Assembly (NCBI GenBank): GCA_018267135.1
Contig: JAFDZA010000021.1
Location: 1 to 45,197, forward strand
From: Bacteroidota bacterium
GTDB taxonomy: Bacteria; Bacteroidota; Bacteroidia; Cytophagales; Cyclobacteriaceae
Direction of reading: 5' to 3'
Length of the DNA stretch: 45,197 bases
This document shows positions 5,986 to 15,127 of the stretch, piece after piece. A program made the translations under genes and the position numbers. The notes under the pieces are model-generated. The model was not told where the DNA came from. It saw only the letters and a list, made by a program, of their open reading frames with translations, and did not search any database. How positions within the stretch are numbered: position 1 is the first letter of the stretch; each line of letters opens with the position of its first letter.

Positions 5986-8163
5986 TTATTCATTTCCCGG
6001 GCGATAACTCCGTTCAATATTTTTCATTACCTCGTCTTTGTAAAATAACACTTCTTTAAATTTTCCTTCGCAATACCCTTGCGCCTGATCAGTAAAATGG
6101 GCTGAAGTTATCTGCCCGGATGTGCCCCCGGTGGTAATAGACTTGGCTTTCACTTTTTTTCCAAACTCTACTACCGCTATAAAACTATTTCCCACACTAC
6201 CATATATTTTTTTGGTGTTTGGATATCGTCTGGCTCCATAGGCAGCCAACGACCCCCAAAAAGCGGAAGTAAAAGGCACGGCTATGCTCGGCTGGTGGTC
6301 ATCAAAAACGGGGTCTATGTTGGCACTGATACGTTGATACCGATTCACTTCACCCCAGGGCATTTTCCAAGTGCCAAAATCTTTTTGCATCCCAACAAGA
6401 ATTTCTTTCAATGCTTGTAATTTTTCGAGTGAGGTTGTTCTCTCCGCTAAAAAATTAATAATGCTTAATTGGTCTGCCCGGGGTGGAATTTTTGAAGCTA
6501 CGTTTTGTCTAAGTTGCTGCGCCCAGCCTATGGCCAGTGTGGTTTGTAGCGAGCCTGCCGCCCACTGAAGGTTCCATCCGCGCAAGAGAAGAATGGGTTC
6601 GGCCAGTGCTTGGCGGAGTGAATCATTTGCGGGCACCTCATCAAAAGCGGTTAGTAATGAAGGCAATAGTTTTTCAAACCCCGGCAGGTAAGGATCGCGC
6701 GAAATGGCAATTAGTTTTTCTAAAGAAATGTTGCGCTGGTTTTGCAAAACTCTAACCGCATGCAGGCCGCGTGCATTTTCCGGATCGGGAGCCATATACA
6801 AAGGGTAGTCTGTTTTTTTAGGGCTATACGTTCCGGCTACGGTAAACGGTGTAGCATTACAATTTTGTAGCCATCCGTTGGGAGGATTTACTACATGAAT
6901 CATTTCGTTTGTTTCATGTAGTCCTTTCCATTCGGTTTCAGAAGTGCTTCCATCTACCGGCTCGCTCCAATCAAATTTGGGATCGCGCCTGGGCATAAAG
7001 TTGCCATGCCAATATGCAATGTTACCCTGGGCATCGGCATACACCGTGTTGTTCGATGAGTTGGTGCGCAACTCCATCACTTTTTTAAAATCTTCCAGTG
7101 AATTAGATTTCGTTCGCCTAAACGATTGTGTCAATGCCTTGATGGGTTCGATCATCAATTTTACGGTTATCCATTTTCCTTTTCGTTGTGCCACTACCGG
7201 GCCGTGGTGTGTACGCATCGCTACAAATTCTTTGTGCTCGGTTTGATTTCCTTTTTTATAAGCGATCGAAATTTTTTTCCATTGCAATGGTTTTTTTTCG
7301 TTGGCGTATTGGTAATAGTACGAATCTCCTTTTCGTGAAATTTTTTCAGCATATTCATCTATTACATCAGCCGCACTGGAGGTGTGCATCCAACCGCAAT
7401 GCTCGTTAAATCCTTGATAGATAAAAAACTGCCCCCATGTGGCAGCTCCATATACATTTAATCCTTCTTCGCTTACGGCATGCTGCTCCGACCGGAAATA
7501 GAAAGACGTGTGAGGGTTGATCAGCAACAGGGCATGGCCGGTGGCACTAAGCGAAGGGGCGATGGAAATGCCATTGCTACCCCTGGGTTCTGCTTCTCCA
7601 TCATCGTTTATTTCTTCTTTAATGTCGCCCCGTTTTTTTCCATAAAATTCTTTTATCTCATTCAATGAAACCGATTCAATATCTCCGCCAATACTGCCCT
7701 CGCTAAACAACAATGGCATCCAGGGTTTAAAGCGGGTAAGCAATTGGGGTTTGGTTTGTGGGTGGGTGTAGAGATAAAAATTGATACCCGCTGCAAACCC
7801 CGCGCACATTTTTTTCATCCAATCGGGAGCTTGGGCATACAGCGCAATAGCCTGGGTGGTGTCAACAAACAACCGCTGACGCAAGTCGTGGTAGAGATAG
7901 TCTTCTCCGTAGGCTTCGGCCATCCGGGCAGTAGCCGTAAGATAATTTTTTTCTACGCGGGCAAAATCGTCTTCACACTGGGCATAGAGCATCCCAAATG
8001 CGGCATCGGCATCGGTCTTTCCGTATATATGTGCTACGCCCCATGTATCGCGAATGATTGTTACATTTTCGGCTTGCTTTTTCCAATCGGTAATCTCTTG
8101 TACAGAAAACGATTGGGCCGTGGCCGTGGCCGAGAGCAGAATAAAGAAGAGGGTGTTTTTCAT
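5986..8163 (-). CDS. Penicillin acylase family (Ntn) amidohydrolase, secreted
   Basis: The 725-residue protein (start at 8163, giving signal MKNTLFFILLSATATAQ) has the penicillin-amidase architecture: an alpha chain with RDTWGVAHIYG near residue 38 and AFGMLYAQCEDDF, a spacer, and a beta chain starting at the autocatalytic Ser in RGSNGISIAPS, followed by NPHTSF, NTVYADAQGNIAYW and a C-terminal GNSFIAVVEFG. Members are periplasmic N-terminal-nucleophile enzymes that cleave acyl amides, such as acyl-homoserine lactones or penicillins; the substrate is not predictable here. The motif GSNGI is slightly unlike the more common GSNAW. An in-frame ATG at 8184 would add seven residues without improving the signal. 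Confidence 0.9.
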   Translation of the reverse strand: MKNTLFFILLSATATAQSFSVQEITDWKKQAENVTIIRDTWGVAHIYGKTDADAAFGMLYAQCEDDFARVEKNYLTATARMAEAYGEDYLYHDLRQRLFVDTTQAIALYAQAPDWMKKMCAGFAAGINFYLYTHPQTKPQLLTRFKPWMPLLFSEGSIGGDIESVSLNEIKEFYGKKRGDIKEEINDDGEAEPRGSNGISIAPSLSATGHALLLINPHTSFYFRSEQHAVSEEGLNVYGAATWGQFFIYQGFNEHCGWMHTSSAADVIDEYAEKISRKGDSYYYQYANEKKPLQWKKISIAYKKGNQTEHKEFVAMRTHHGPVVAQRKGKWITVKLMIEPIKALTQSFRRTKSNSLEDFKKVMELRTNSSNNTVYADAQGNIAYWHGNFMPRRDPKFDWSEPVDGSTSETEWKGLHETNEMIHVVNPPNGWLQNCNATPFTVAGTYSPKKTDYPLYMAPDPENARGLHAVRVLQNQRNISLEKLIAISRDPYLPGFEKLLPSLLTAFDEVPANDSLRQALAEPILLLRGWNLQWAAGSLQTTLAIGWAQQLRQNVASKIPPRADQLSIINFLAERTTSLEKLQALKEILVGMQKDFGTWKMPWGEVNRYQRISANIDPVFDDHQPSIAVPFTSAFWGSLAAYGARRYPNTKKIYGSVGNSFIAVVEFGKKVKAKSITTGGTSGQITSAHFTDQAQGYCEGKFKEVLFYKDEVMKNIERSYRPGNE

Positions 8164-8254
8164 CGGATCAGTTTGAAATTTCAAGGTAGAAAAAGATTAT
8201 TTTTATTGCGAATTAAAGCTACTCAATAGGAACTATAAATTCCTCTTATTTCGG

Positions 8255-9274
8255 ATGGTAAAGAAAATTCTCTTTCTGATTTTAGCGGTAGGGTTGGCGC
8301 TTCTCATTTGGCAATGGCCACTGGTAAGTTATGGTCTGCGTATGGGCCGGGGGCAACTAAAAATTATTTGGGAAGCAAAACCCGTAGAGGATTTTTTAAA
8401 GGACCCTGCCTTCCCCGATTCCCTTAAACTAAAACTCCGGCTGATTGAAGAAGTAAGAAAATTTGCCATTGATTCGCTGGGGCTGAAAGACACCAAAAAT
8501 TATAAAACCCTGTACGACCAACGCGGAGAAGAGCTGATGTGGGTTGTGCAGGCGTGCGGTCCGTTTGAACTAACACCTAAACTCTGGCATTTTCCGGTAG
8601 TGGGCGATCTGCCCTACAAAGGTTTTTTTGAAAAAGACAAAGCCCTGGCCGAACGAAAAAAATTAATAGAAGAAAAATACGATGTAAGCGTACGTAACCC
8701 CGGTGGCTGGAGCACGCTTGGGTGGTTTACCGATCCCATCTTAAGTGGCATGCTCAGGCGCGGTCCGGGCGACTTGGCCAGTTTAATTCTACACGAAATG
8801 GTGCATGCCACCATCTTTGTAAAAGGAAATGCCGACTTCAACGAAAACCTTGCCTCCTTTATTGGCGATACAGCCGCCTACCGTTTTCTCGCGTTTAAAT
8901 ACGGAAAAAATTCGACCGAATATACGCAATACAAAAACGAAGATCAGGACTACCGCCAATACAGCCGGCACATTTTGCGGGGTACTCAAAAACTGGATAG
9001 CCTCTACCGGTCTATGAACCCGGCCGAACCGTTTGATCTGCGGAAAGAGAAAAAGAAAAAACTCATTAAAAAAATTATAAAAAATATAGATACGCTCAGA
9101 TTAGCCGAAAAACGAAAATCAGACACGGCCTGGCTTCCTAATAACACCTACTTTATGTCGTATCATTTATACCAATCCAAACAAAAAGATTTTGCCCAAG
9201 AACTACAGGCGCGCTTTCGTGGAAACCTGCGGGCCTACATTCTCTACCTTAGCCAACAATACCCGTTTCTATAG
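8255..9274 (+). CDS. Membrane-anchored metallopeptidase, Aminopep (PF10023-like) family
   Basis: The 339-residue protein has an N-terminal membrane anchor (residues 3-20) and a zinc-peptidase motif HEMVHATIF with a downstream NENLASFIGD, the HExxH...E pattern of the putative aminopeptidase family first noted in Proteobacteria. Other conserved stretches are YGLRMGRGQLKI and GWSTLGWFTDPI. A very basic segment (KEKKKKLIKKIIKNI) lies near residue 270. Activity is inferred from the family only. It is transcribed divergently from the acylase, 91 bases away, and is followed by the PhoB-like gene. Confidence 0.8.
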   Translation: MVKKILFLILAVGLALLIWQWPLVSYGLRMGRGQLKIIWEAKPVEDFLKDPAFPDSLKLKLRLIEEVRKFAIDSLGLKDTKNYKTLYDQRGEELMWVVQACGPFELTPKLWHFPVVGDLPYKGFFEKDKALAERKKLIEEKYDVSVRNPGGWSTLGWFTDPILSGMLRRGPGDLASLILHEMVHATIFVKGNADFNENLASFIGDTAAYRFLAFKYGKNSTEYTQYKNEDQDYRQYSRHILRGTQKLDSLYRSMNPAEPFDLRKEKKKKLIKKIIKNIDTLRLAEKRKSDTAWLPNNTYFMSYHLYQSKQKDFAQELQARFRGNLRAYILYLSQQYPFL

Positions 9275-9342
9275 GCTGTTACCGCATCATTACCAAATTG
9301 TTAATCCGTTTACATTCGCTTTCGATGTGCAGAGTTTCTCCC

Positions 9343-9350
9343 TAATTTTG
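9343..9350 (+). promoter_or_regulatory. Bacteroidota -7 box before the response regulator
   Basis: TAATTTTG fits TAnnTTTG exactly. A TTC (not TTG) sits 19 bases upstream where the -33 element is expected. The ATG follows 13 bases later, implying a short leader. Confidence 0.45.
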
Positions 9351-9363
9351 TTTCAAAAAAAAT

Positions 9364-10059
9364 ATGGCCCACAAGCCCACGCCCAAAGTACTGGTAGTAG
9401 ATGACGAGGAGCCTATCCTCGAATTATTAAAATACAATCTCGAAAAACACGGCTTTGAGGTGCGCACCGCAGCCGATGGGCAAGCAGCCGTGACCACGGC
9501 CAAATATTTTCAGCCGGATCTGGTTCTATTAGATATTATGATGCCCAAAATGGATGGTGTAGAGGCGTGTCGCCAACTAAGAGCCATGCCCGAACTGGCC
9601 AACACCTACATTGTGTTCTTAACTGCCCGGGCAGAAGAATATTCAGAAGTAGCTGCCTTTGACGTAGGGGCAGACGATTACATTTTAAAACCCATTAAAC
9701 CCCGTGCGCTGATGAGCCGCATCGGAGCGCTCTTCAGACGCGATTCGGCTAAGAAAACTCAATCGGCCCAAATTGCCATTGGCGATTTGCTGATTGACCG
9801 CACCAGCTACACCGTTCGCACCAAAGGGCAGGAAATCAGTTTACCTAAAAAAGAATTTGAGCTTCTTTATTTTCTGGCCCAAAACCCTAACAAAGTTTTC
9901 AGCCGGGATGATTTGCTGCAGAATATCTGGGGTACCGATGTGTATGTACTGTCGCGAACGGTAGATGTGCACATTCGTAAAGTGCGTGAAAAAATTGGTG
10001 ATGAAACCATCATTACCATAAAAGGCGTGGGGTATAAGTTTAATGTAAACCCGAAGTAG
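9364..10059 (+). CDS. PhoB-like response regulator (OmpR family)
   Basis: The 231-residue protein has a receiver domain (1-125) with the acidic pocket VVDDEE, phospho-acceptor Asp57 in LLLDIMMPKMDG (DIMMP) and the conserved Lys in YILKPI, followed by an OmpR/PhoB winged-helix DNA-binding domain ending in TIKGVGYKFN. It probably works with the PhoR-like kinase at 13263, whose gene lies 3.2 kb downstream on the same strand, separated by unrelated genes; such pairs are usually adjacent. A -7 box lies just upstream. Confidence 0.9.
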   Translation: MAHKPTPKVLVVDDEEPILELLKYNLEKHGFEVRTAADGQAAVTTAKYFQPDLVLLDIMMPKMDGVEACRQLRAMPELANTYIVFLTARAEEYSEVAAFDVGADDYILKPIKPRALMSRIGALFRRDSAKKTQSAQIAIGDLLIDRTSYTVRTKGQEISLPKKEFELLYFLAQNPNKVFSRDDLLQNIWGTDVYVLSRTVDVHIRKVREKIGDETIITIKGVGYKFNVNPK

Positions 10060-10119
10060 CACTTTCTTTTTTGTATAGAATATTCTAAAGTTTAAGTTGC
10101 CCGTAGAGTTGCCAAAAAA

Positions 10120-11301
10120 ATGGAATACCGCTTCCCTCCCGATTTTATATTTGGCACCAGCACAGCAGCCGCACAAATCGAAACGGCCTTTCATCACGAC
10201 TGGCAAGGCATTGTTTCGAAAGATGGATATGTGTTTGATCGTACTACCGACCATGAACTGCGATTTAAAGAAGATGCCGAGTTAATAGCATCCCTTGCCC
10301 CCTACTACCGTATGGGGCTTATGTGGAGTAAACTTCAGCAGACTCCATTGGCAAACTTAAATCCACACGTAGTAAACGAGTACAAAAAATTCTTAGACGA
10401 TCTGCAATCGCGCGGTGTAAAAATAATGATGGTACTGCATCATTTCACTAATCCAATTTGGTTTGCCAAATTGGATGGTTGGGAAAATGAAAAGAATATC
10501 TATCTGTGGATTAATTTTGTTATTAAAACCGTAGATGCTTTCGGCTCATACGTAAGCCATTGGAATACCTTTAATGAACCCAATGTGTATGCCAGCTACG
10601 GGTGGATAACCGGGCTATTTCCTCCCTTCAAAAGAAACCCTGTTAAAGCAGCCCGCGTTGTGAAAAATTTGGGTAAAGCACACGACCTGGCTTACGATTA
10701 TATCAAAGAAAAATTTCCTCACCAGCCGGTTGGCATCTCGCATAATTCGGTAGTCTTTACAGCAGAAAATGTATTGGGTTGGTTTCCCGCCCAGCTTAGC
10801 GATTATTGGTTTATGGAGTGGATACCCCGGCATTTTGAAAAAGTAGATTTTTTTGGAATGAGCTATTATGCCCGGTTGTCTTACGATCCTCTTCCCATTA
10901 CCTACATCGATTCTCCTGAAAAAATAAAAAAACTTGGGAGGCCACATGACGATATGTGGGAGTACCACCCCGAAGGATTACGCACCTGCATAGACCGGTA
11001 TTGGAAAAAATATAAAAAACCGATTCTCATTACTGAAAATGGTGTTTGCGATGAACAAGATCTGTTGCGACAAAAAGCCATTAAAGATTATGCCATCATT
11101 TTGCACCAGGCCTTGCAAGATGGAATAGATGTACGAGGCTACTTTTGGTGGAGTCCGTGGGATAATTTTGAATGGCACTTAGGGCCTACACACCGGTTTG
11201 GGTTGTACGAATGTAACCTCGAAACCAAAGAGCGGAAACCAAGAAACAGTGCAGAATTATTTAAAAAATTAGCCTACTCCAAACGTTTGCAATCACTTTA
11301 A
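10120..11301 (+). CDS. Family 1 glycoside hydrolase (beta-glycosidase)
   Basis: The 393-residue cytoplasmic enzyme carries both GH1 glutamates: the acid/base Glu153 in WNTFNEPN and the nucleophile Glu306 in ILITENGVCDE, plus the start FIFGTSTAAAQIE and the aglycone-site WWSPWDNFEW. It retains beta-glycosides with net retention; specificity is not clear. At 393 residues it is shorter than most bacterial GH1 enzymes (about 440-480), mainly through short loops. Its stop overlaps the stop of the convergent glycosyltransferase (11298-11301). No signal peptide is present. Confidence 0.9.
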   Translation: MEYRFPPDFIFGTSTAAAQIETAFHHDWQGIVSKDGYVFDRTTDHELRFKEDAELIASLAPYYRMGLMWSKLQQTPLANLNPHVVNEYKKFLDDLQSRGVKIMMVLHHFTNPIWFAKLDGWENEKNIYLWINFVIKTVDAFGSYVSHWNTFNEPNVYASYGWITGLFPPFKRNPVKAARVVKNLGKAHDLAYDYIKEKFPHQPVGISHNSVVFTAENVLGWFPAQLSDYWFMEWIPRHFEKVDFFGMSYYARLSYDPLPITYIDSPEKIKKLGRPHDDMWEYHPEGLRTCIDRYWKKYKKPILITENGVCDEQDLLRQKAIKDYAIILHQALQDGIDVRGYFWWSPWDNFEWHLGPTHRFGLYECNLETKERKPRNSAELFKKLAYSKRLQSL

Positions 11302-12290
11302 CGCTTCTCCGCCTTATCCATCAATTTAGCAATAGCCTCGGCCGTAATAACAGGAAAAGGAATACAAAATGGTTTTGCTTCCTCTATCCATTTTTCAATT
11401 TTATGGATTGATTTCTTTTTTATTTTTTTTAACACAGGCACGCCTAATTTATTCAGGGCTGCCGCATTGCACTGTTGCTCGTACTGATTCTTCATGGGTA
11501 CAACTAAAAGTTTTTTATTTAGATGAAGTACTTCGGCAGGCGTTTCAAACCCGGCCCCACACACCACCCCCGAGCTCGACACCATGCTCTCCACAAAATC
11601 TTGCCCACTAACAGGGTAAACGGAAATCAGCCCTACATGATAGGGTACTTTGGTATGTTTCGAAAAAATATGCCAGCGCACCCGGGGGCCTTTCAGAAAA
11701 TAGTGTACTAATTTTTTATCGTCATAAGCAGGCAAGTAAACTGCATAGTGTCCTTTGTCTGAAACTTTTGCTTCCCGAACTGCCTGACGTATGATGGGAG
11801 TAAATATGTTTTTATCATACTCCTCAAAGTGGAATCCCACATACTTTTTTATGGGGGCATAATTATTTAGAATCCATTCCCCCAACGGATCAGCCTGTTT
11901 GGGGCGCGGTGCTTTTTTTGAAAGGAATGCTGCCTGATGGCTAAGCGAAATAATGGGGATGTCTTTTTTTCGTGCTGCCCAAGCTGTAATCGGCTCAAAG
12001 TCGTTTACAACCAAATCGTAATCTGCAACAGGGAAATTTTTAATCTCTTTGATAACATCGCGACTACTGTTTTTCTTAAAAGTTTTAAAAAAATCAATCC
12101 CTCCATTTTTTCCAAAATAAAAACTCAATCCTTTCGACTTATATTTTATCGGATAAGGCAACTTCATTTCAGCCTGAGCGCCACTCACAAACAAATCTAA
12201 CGAGCCATATTTTTTTAACTCGGGAATAACATCAACCGCCCGGCTTAAGTGGCCATTGCCGGTACCTTGAATGGCATAGAGGATTTTCAT
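11298..12290 (-). CDS. MurG-like GT-B glycosyltransferase family protein
   Basis: The 330-residue protein opens with MKILYAIQGTGNGHLSRAVDV, the nucleotide-sugar glycosyltransferase start with the GxGHxxR motif, and keeps a C-terminal donor site block GVVCGAGFETPAEVLHLNKKLLVVP, with NQYEQQCNA after it. This matches the Glyco_trans_1_3 group. Its start codon overlaps the stop of the LpxH-like gene upstream (ATGA), so the two are translated together, suggesting a shared task on a glycolipid or envelope sugar (inference). Confidence 0.8.
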   Translation of the reverse strand: MKILYAIQGTGNGHLSRAVDVIPELKKYGSLDLFVSGAQAEMKLPYPIKYKSKGLSFYFGKNGGIDFFKTFKKNSSRDVIKEIKNFPVADYDLVVNDFEPITAWAARKKDIPIISLSHQAAFLSKKAPRPKQADPLGEWILNNYAPIKKYVGFHFEEYDKNIFTPIIRQAVREAKVSDKGHYAVYLPAYDDKKLVHYFLKGPRVRWHIFSKHTKVPYHVGLISVYPVSGQDFVESMVSSSGVVCGAGFETPAEVLHLNKKLLVVPMKNQYEQQCNAAALNKLGVPVLKKIKKKSIHKIEKWIEEAKPFCIPFPVITAEAIAKLMDKAEKR

Positions 12291-13141
12291 TTTTTTACCG
12301 TTAAAAACTCATTCACCAAATTTTTAAACAAATCGTCATTATCCAAATCGTATTTTGTGTGTTTGGAAATTTTTATCGTCTGAGCCTTAATATCGTTTGC
12401 ATACCGGTAAATGCTCCATTGGTTTCCTCTATATTCTAAGGCCGTTAGGCTTTCCACCCAATCGCCTGAGTTCAGGTACATCACCTCTCCTTTGTCAGTC
12501 GTAATTTTCTTTATTTCTGCGTGGTGTATGTGTCCGCAAATCACAAAATCATATCCATTTTCAATGGCAATCTCAGCGGCTGTTTTTTCAAAATTGTTTA
12601 TAAATTTTACTGCTTGTTTAACAGAGTTTTTTACCTGTTTTGATAGTGATATTTTTTCCTTGCCTAAAACCTTCATACAAAAATTAACGGCCGAATTAAG
12701 TAAGATTAGAAAATCGTACCCCGATGCTCCAAGTTTGGCCAGCCATTTTGAATAGTGCATCGTTACATCAAACACATCCCCATGAAACACCCAGGCTCTT
12801 TTTCCATTCAGCAATAGTGTTTTTTTATTAACAATTGAAAATGTACCTAAACGGAACCCGGCAAACTTGCGCAACATCTCGTCATGGTTGCCGGTGAGGT
12901 ATGTGATTTTAGTACCCTTCGCAAGCAACCCGGTTATATGCTTTACTACCCGCATGTGCGACTGCGGCCAGTAGTGTTTGCTAAACTGCCACATATCAAT
13001 AATGTCGCCATTCAGTATTAAATGCTTAGGCTTAATGGTTTTCAGGTAACGCAATAATTCTTCGGCATGGCAACCGTACGTACCGAGATGTATATCCGAA
13101 AGGATGACAATTTCTACTTTGCGCTTTTTCTTGTTAATCAA
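12287..13141 (-). CDS. LpxH-like metallophosphoesterase (UDP-2,3-diacylglucosamine diphosphatase family)
   Basis: The 284-residue calcineurin-type phosphoesterase shows every metal-binding motif: SDIHLG, NGDIID, GNHDE, FHGD and GHIHHAEI. It belongs to the family annotated as UDP-2,3-diacylglucosamine diphosphatase, which removes UMP in lipid A synthesis, but Bacteroidota carry several paralogs and this one, paired by a 4-base overlap with a MurG-like glycosyltransferase, may act on another sugar-nucleotide or lipid-linked diphosphate. No membrane segment is obvious. It is divergent from the PhoR-like kinase. Confidence 0.82.
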   Translation of the reverse strand: MINKKKRKVEIVILSDIHLGTYGCHAEELLRYLKTIKPKHLILNGDIIDMWQFSKHYWPQSHMRVVKHITGLLAKGTKITYLTGNHDEMLRKFAGFRLGTFSIVNKKTLLLNGKRAWVFHGDVFDVTMHYSKWLAKLGASGYDFLILLNSAVNFCMKVLGKEKISLSKQVKNSVKQAVKFINNFEKTAAEIAIENGYDFVICGHIHHAEIKKITTDKGEVMYLNSGDWVESLTALEYRGNQWSIYRYANDIKAQTIKISKHTKYDLDNDDLFKNLVNEFLTVKK

Positions 13142-13238
13142 TCAATTTTTTACACAAAGAACGCTTTAGAAAAAAGAATGAGTGTAAAGAGAATATTATT
13201 AAAATATTACTTCATCGCCTAGGCATTATATTCTATTG

Positions 13239-13246
13239 TATTTTTG
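13239..13246 (+). promoter_or_regulatory. -7 box before the PhoR-like kinase
   Basis: TATTTTTG matches TAnnTTTG; the ATG is 17 bases downstream. No clear TTG -33 element at the expected distance. Confidence 0.4.
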
Positions 13247-13262
13247 CGCAACCACAAAAAAA

Positions 13263-14312
13263 ATGCTTTACAGCGCACGTTTTCTTTCCTTCTTTTTGGC
13301 CGTTTCCATCGCGGTCGTTACAGGGCTTTTTCTTTCGCTGGTAGAGGGGGTGGACCGGCCGGCATTGGTGGTGGCCACCGCCATCAGTTTTTCGGTTTCT
13401 TACCTCACCATTTTTGTAGTGTTGGAGTTTCTGATCTTCAGCGGCCTTAACAAGGTTAATAAAATGATGAACAAACTGATGAAGCGCGAACTGAAATCGC
13501 TGCCACAAGAAAAGCCGACTACCCTGCTCAACCCTTTCGAAAAATTAAATCAGGAAATTGCCACTTTTGCGTGGCTGCAGCAAAAAGAAATTGATGAACT
13601 GAAAAAACTGGAAGCCTTCCGCAAAGAATTTGTAGCCAATGTGTCGCACGAATTAAAAACTCCCATCTTTGCCGCTCAGGGATTTGTACACACCTTATTA
13701 GATGGTGCCGTAAACGACAAAACTGTACGCGATAAGTTTTTAAAAAAAGCAGCCAAAAGTCTGGATGGCCTCGATTCGCTCGTTCAAGATCTGCTCACCC
13801 TCTCGCAAATTGAAACAGGCGATATAAAAATGAAATTCGATTCGGTAGATCTTGTTAAACTAAGCGAAGAAGTAATTGACCAGTTTGAAGAACGAGCCAA
13901 AGCAAAAAAAATTCAATTAAAAATACGCCCTCCCAAACAACCCAGAGTATTGGCCCATGCCGATGAGTTGCGGATCAGCCAGGTGATGACCAACCTTGTT
14001 TCAAATGCCATTAACTACACATCCGAAGGCGGAGCGGTAACCGTTTCGTTTGAGGTAGGTAAAAAAAGTATCACCACTTCGGTTACCGATACCGGAGAAG
14101 GGATTCCATCCGAGCACCTCAATCGTATATTTGAGCGGTTTTATAGAGTTGACAAAAGCCGCAGCCGCGAAAAAGGCGGCACCGGGCTGGGGTTAGCCAT
14201 TGTAAAACATATTTTAGAAAGCCATCACACCAAAGCCGAAGTGCAAAGCGAAGTAGGAAAGGGCTCCGTGTTTAGTTTTAAATTAACGAAAACAAAAGAG
14301 GAAAAGGATTAG
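13263..14312 (+). CDS. PhoR-like sensor histidine kinase
   Basis: The start at ATG 13263 is chosen because it lies 17 bases after a -7 box; an in-frame TTG at 13236 overlaps that box. The 349-residue kinase has two membrane segments (about 7-27 and 36-60) with almost no periplasmic loop between them, then a coiled linker, the HisKA box with His129 in ANVSHELKTP, and an ATPase domain with N box (NLVSNAINYT), DTGEGIP, FERFYRVDKSR and GGTGLGLAIV. The tiny extracytoplasmic loop suggests it senses the membrane or a partner protein. The likely partner is the regulator at 9364. The next gene starts 8 bases after its stop. Confidence 0.9.
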   Translation: MLYSARFLSFFLAVSIAVVTGLFLSLVEGVDRPALVVATAISFSVSYLTIFVVLEFLIFSGLNKVNKMMNKLMKRELKSLPQEKPTTLLNPFEKLNQEIATFAWLQQKEIDELKKLEAFRKEFVANVSHELKTPIFAAQGFVHTLLDGAVNDKTVRDKFLKKAAKSLDGLDSLVQDLLTLSQIETGDIKMKFDSVDLVKLSEEVIDQFEERAKAKKIQLKIRPPKQPRVLAHADELRISQVMTNLVSNAINYTSEGGAVTVSFEVGKKSITTSVTDTGEGIPSEHLNRIFERFYRVDKSRSREKGGTGLGLAIVKHILESHHTKAEVQSEVGKGSVFSFKLTKTKEEKD

Positions 14313-14320
14313 CTTTTTGT

Positions 14321-15040
14321 ATGAAAAACTCCAAGGTTATTTTTTCTACTTGGGTGCTTTTTGAAGACCCCGATTTTTTGGTTATCAACAAGCCTCCTTT
14401 TATCTCCACTTTAGAAGACCGAAATGAGCCAGTTAATATTTTAAGTTTAGCGCGAGAGGCTGAACCCGACCCGCAAGTTTGCCACCGGTTAGATAAAGAC
14501 ACCTCGGGCGTGCTGGCCATTGCCCGGAACCCAGAAGCCTACCGTCATTTGAGCATGCAGTTTGAAAACCGCGAAGTCATTAAAACCTATCATGCCGTGG
14601 CAGACGGCATCCATCGTTTCGAAAATAAACTGGTGGACCGCTCTATTTTAAAATTAAGTGACGGCACCGTAAAAATTGCCCACGAAGGCAAACCGGCCCA
14701 AACCTATTTTAACACCGAACAAACATTTAAAAACAACACTTTAATAAAATGCAACCCCATAACCGGACGTATGCACCAAATCCGCATACACCTGGCCTAC
14801 TTAAAAGCCCCCATTACAGGCGATGAAACCTATGGCGGCAGGCCTTTTCTGGTTTCTTCCGTCAAAAGAAATTTTCATTTAAAAAAAATGACCGAAGAGC
14901 AACCCCTGATGAAGCGAATGGCTCTACACGCCTTTTCCCTCGAATTTGCTTTAATTAGTGGAAAAAAAATAAAAATAGAAGCCTCTTACCCTAAGGATTT
15001 CAAGGCTTTACTGCATCAATTACAAGTACATCGCAGGTAA
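14321..15040 (+). CDS. RluA-family RNA pseudouridine synthase
   Basis: The 239-residue enzyme isomerises uridines in RNA. It carries the family motif CHRLDKDTSGVL with catalytic Asp58, an N-terminal VINKPPFIST strand, and ITGRMHQIRIHLAYL. No S4 domain is present, unlike RluC/RluD. Target (rRNA or tRNA) cannot be assigned. It follows the kinase gene by 8 bases, so they may share a transcript, and lies just before the rplM promoter. Confidence 0.88.
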   Translation: MKNSKVIFSTWVLFEDPDFLVINKPPFISTLEDRNEPVNILSLAREAEPDPQVCHRLDKDTSGVLAIARNPEAYRHLSMQFENREVIKTYHAVADGIHRFENKLVDRSILKLSDGTVKIAHEGKPAQTYFNTEQTFKNNTLIKCNPITGRMHQIRIHLAYLKAPITGDETYGGRPFLVSSVKRNFHLKKMTEEQPLMKRMALHAFSLEFALISGKKIKIEASYPKDFKALLHQLQVHRR

Positions 15041-15054
15041 ATAATTGCCCATGC

Positions 15055-15085
15055 TTGCATAATCTGCTTTTTGAGCCTACTTTTG
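15055..15085 (+). promoter_or_regulatory. Bacteroidota promoter of rplM-rpsI
   Basis: TTG (15055-15057) is followed after exactly 20 bases by TACTTTTG (15078-15085), a full match to the -33/-7 pattern. The leader of about 35 bases holds a small CCCTT/AAGGG hairpin (about 15088-15102), possibly a ribosomal-protein control site. Confidence 0.7.
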
Positions 15086-15127
15086 TGTCCCTTTTTAAAG
15101 GGGTATTCATTTTAAACAGTTAAAAAA

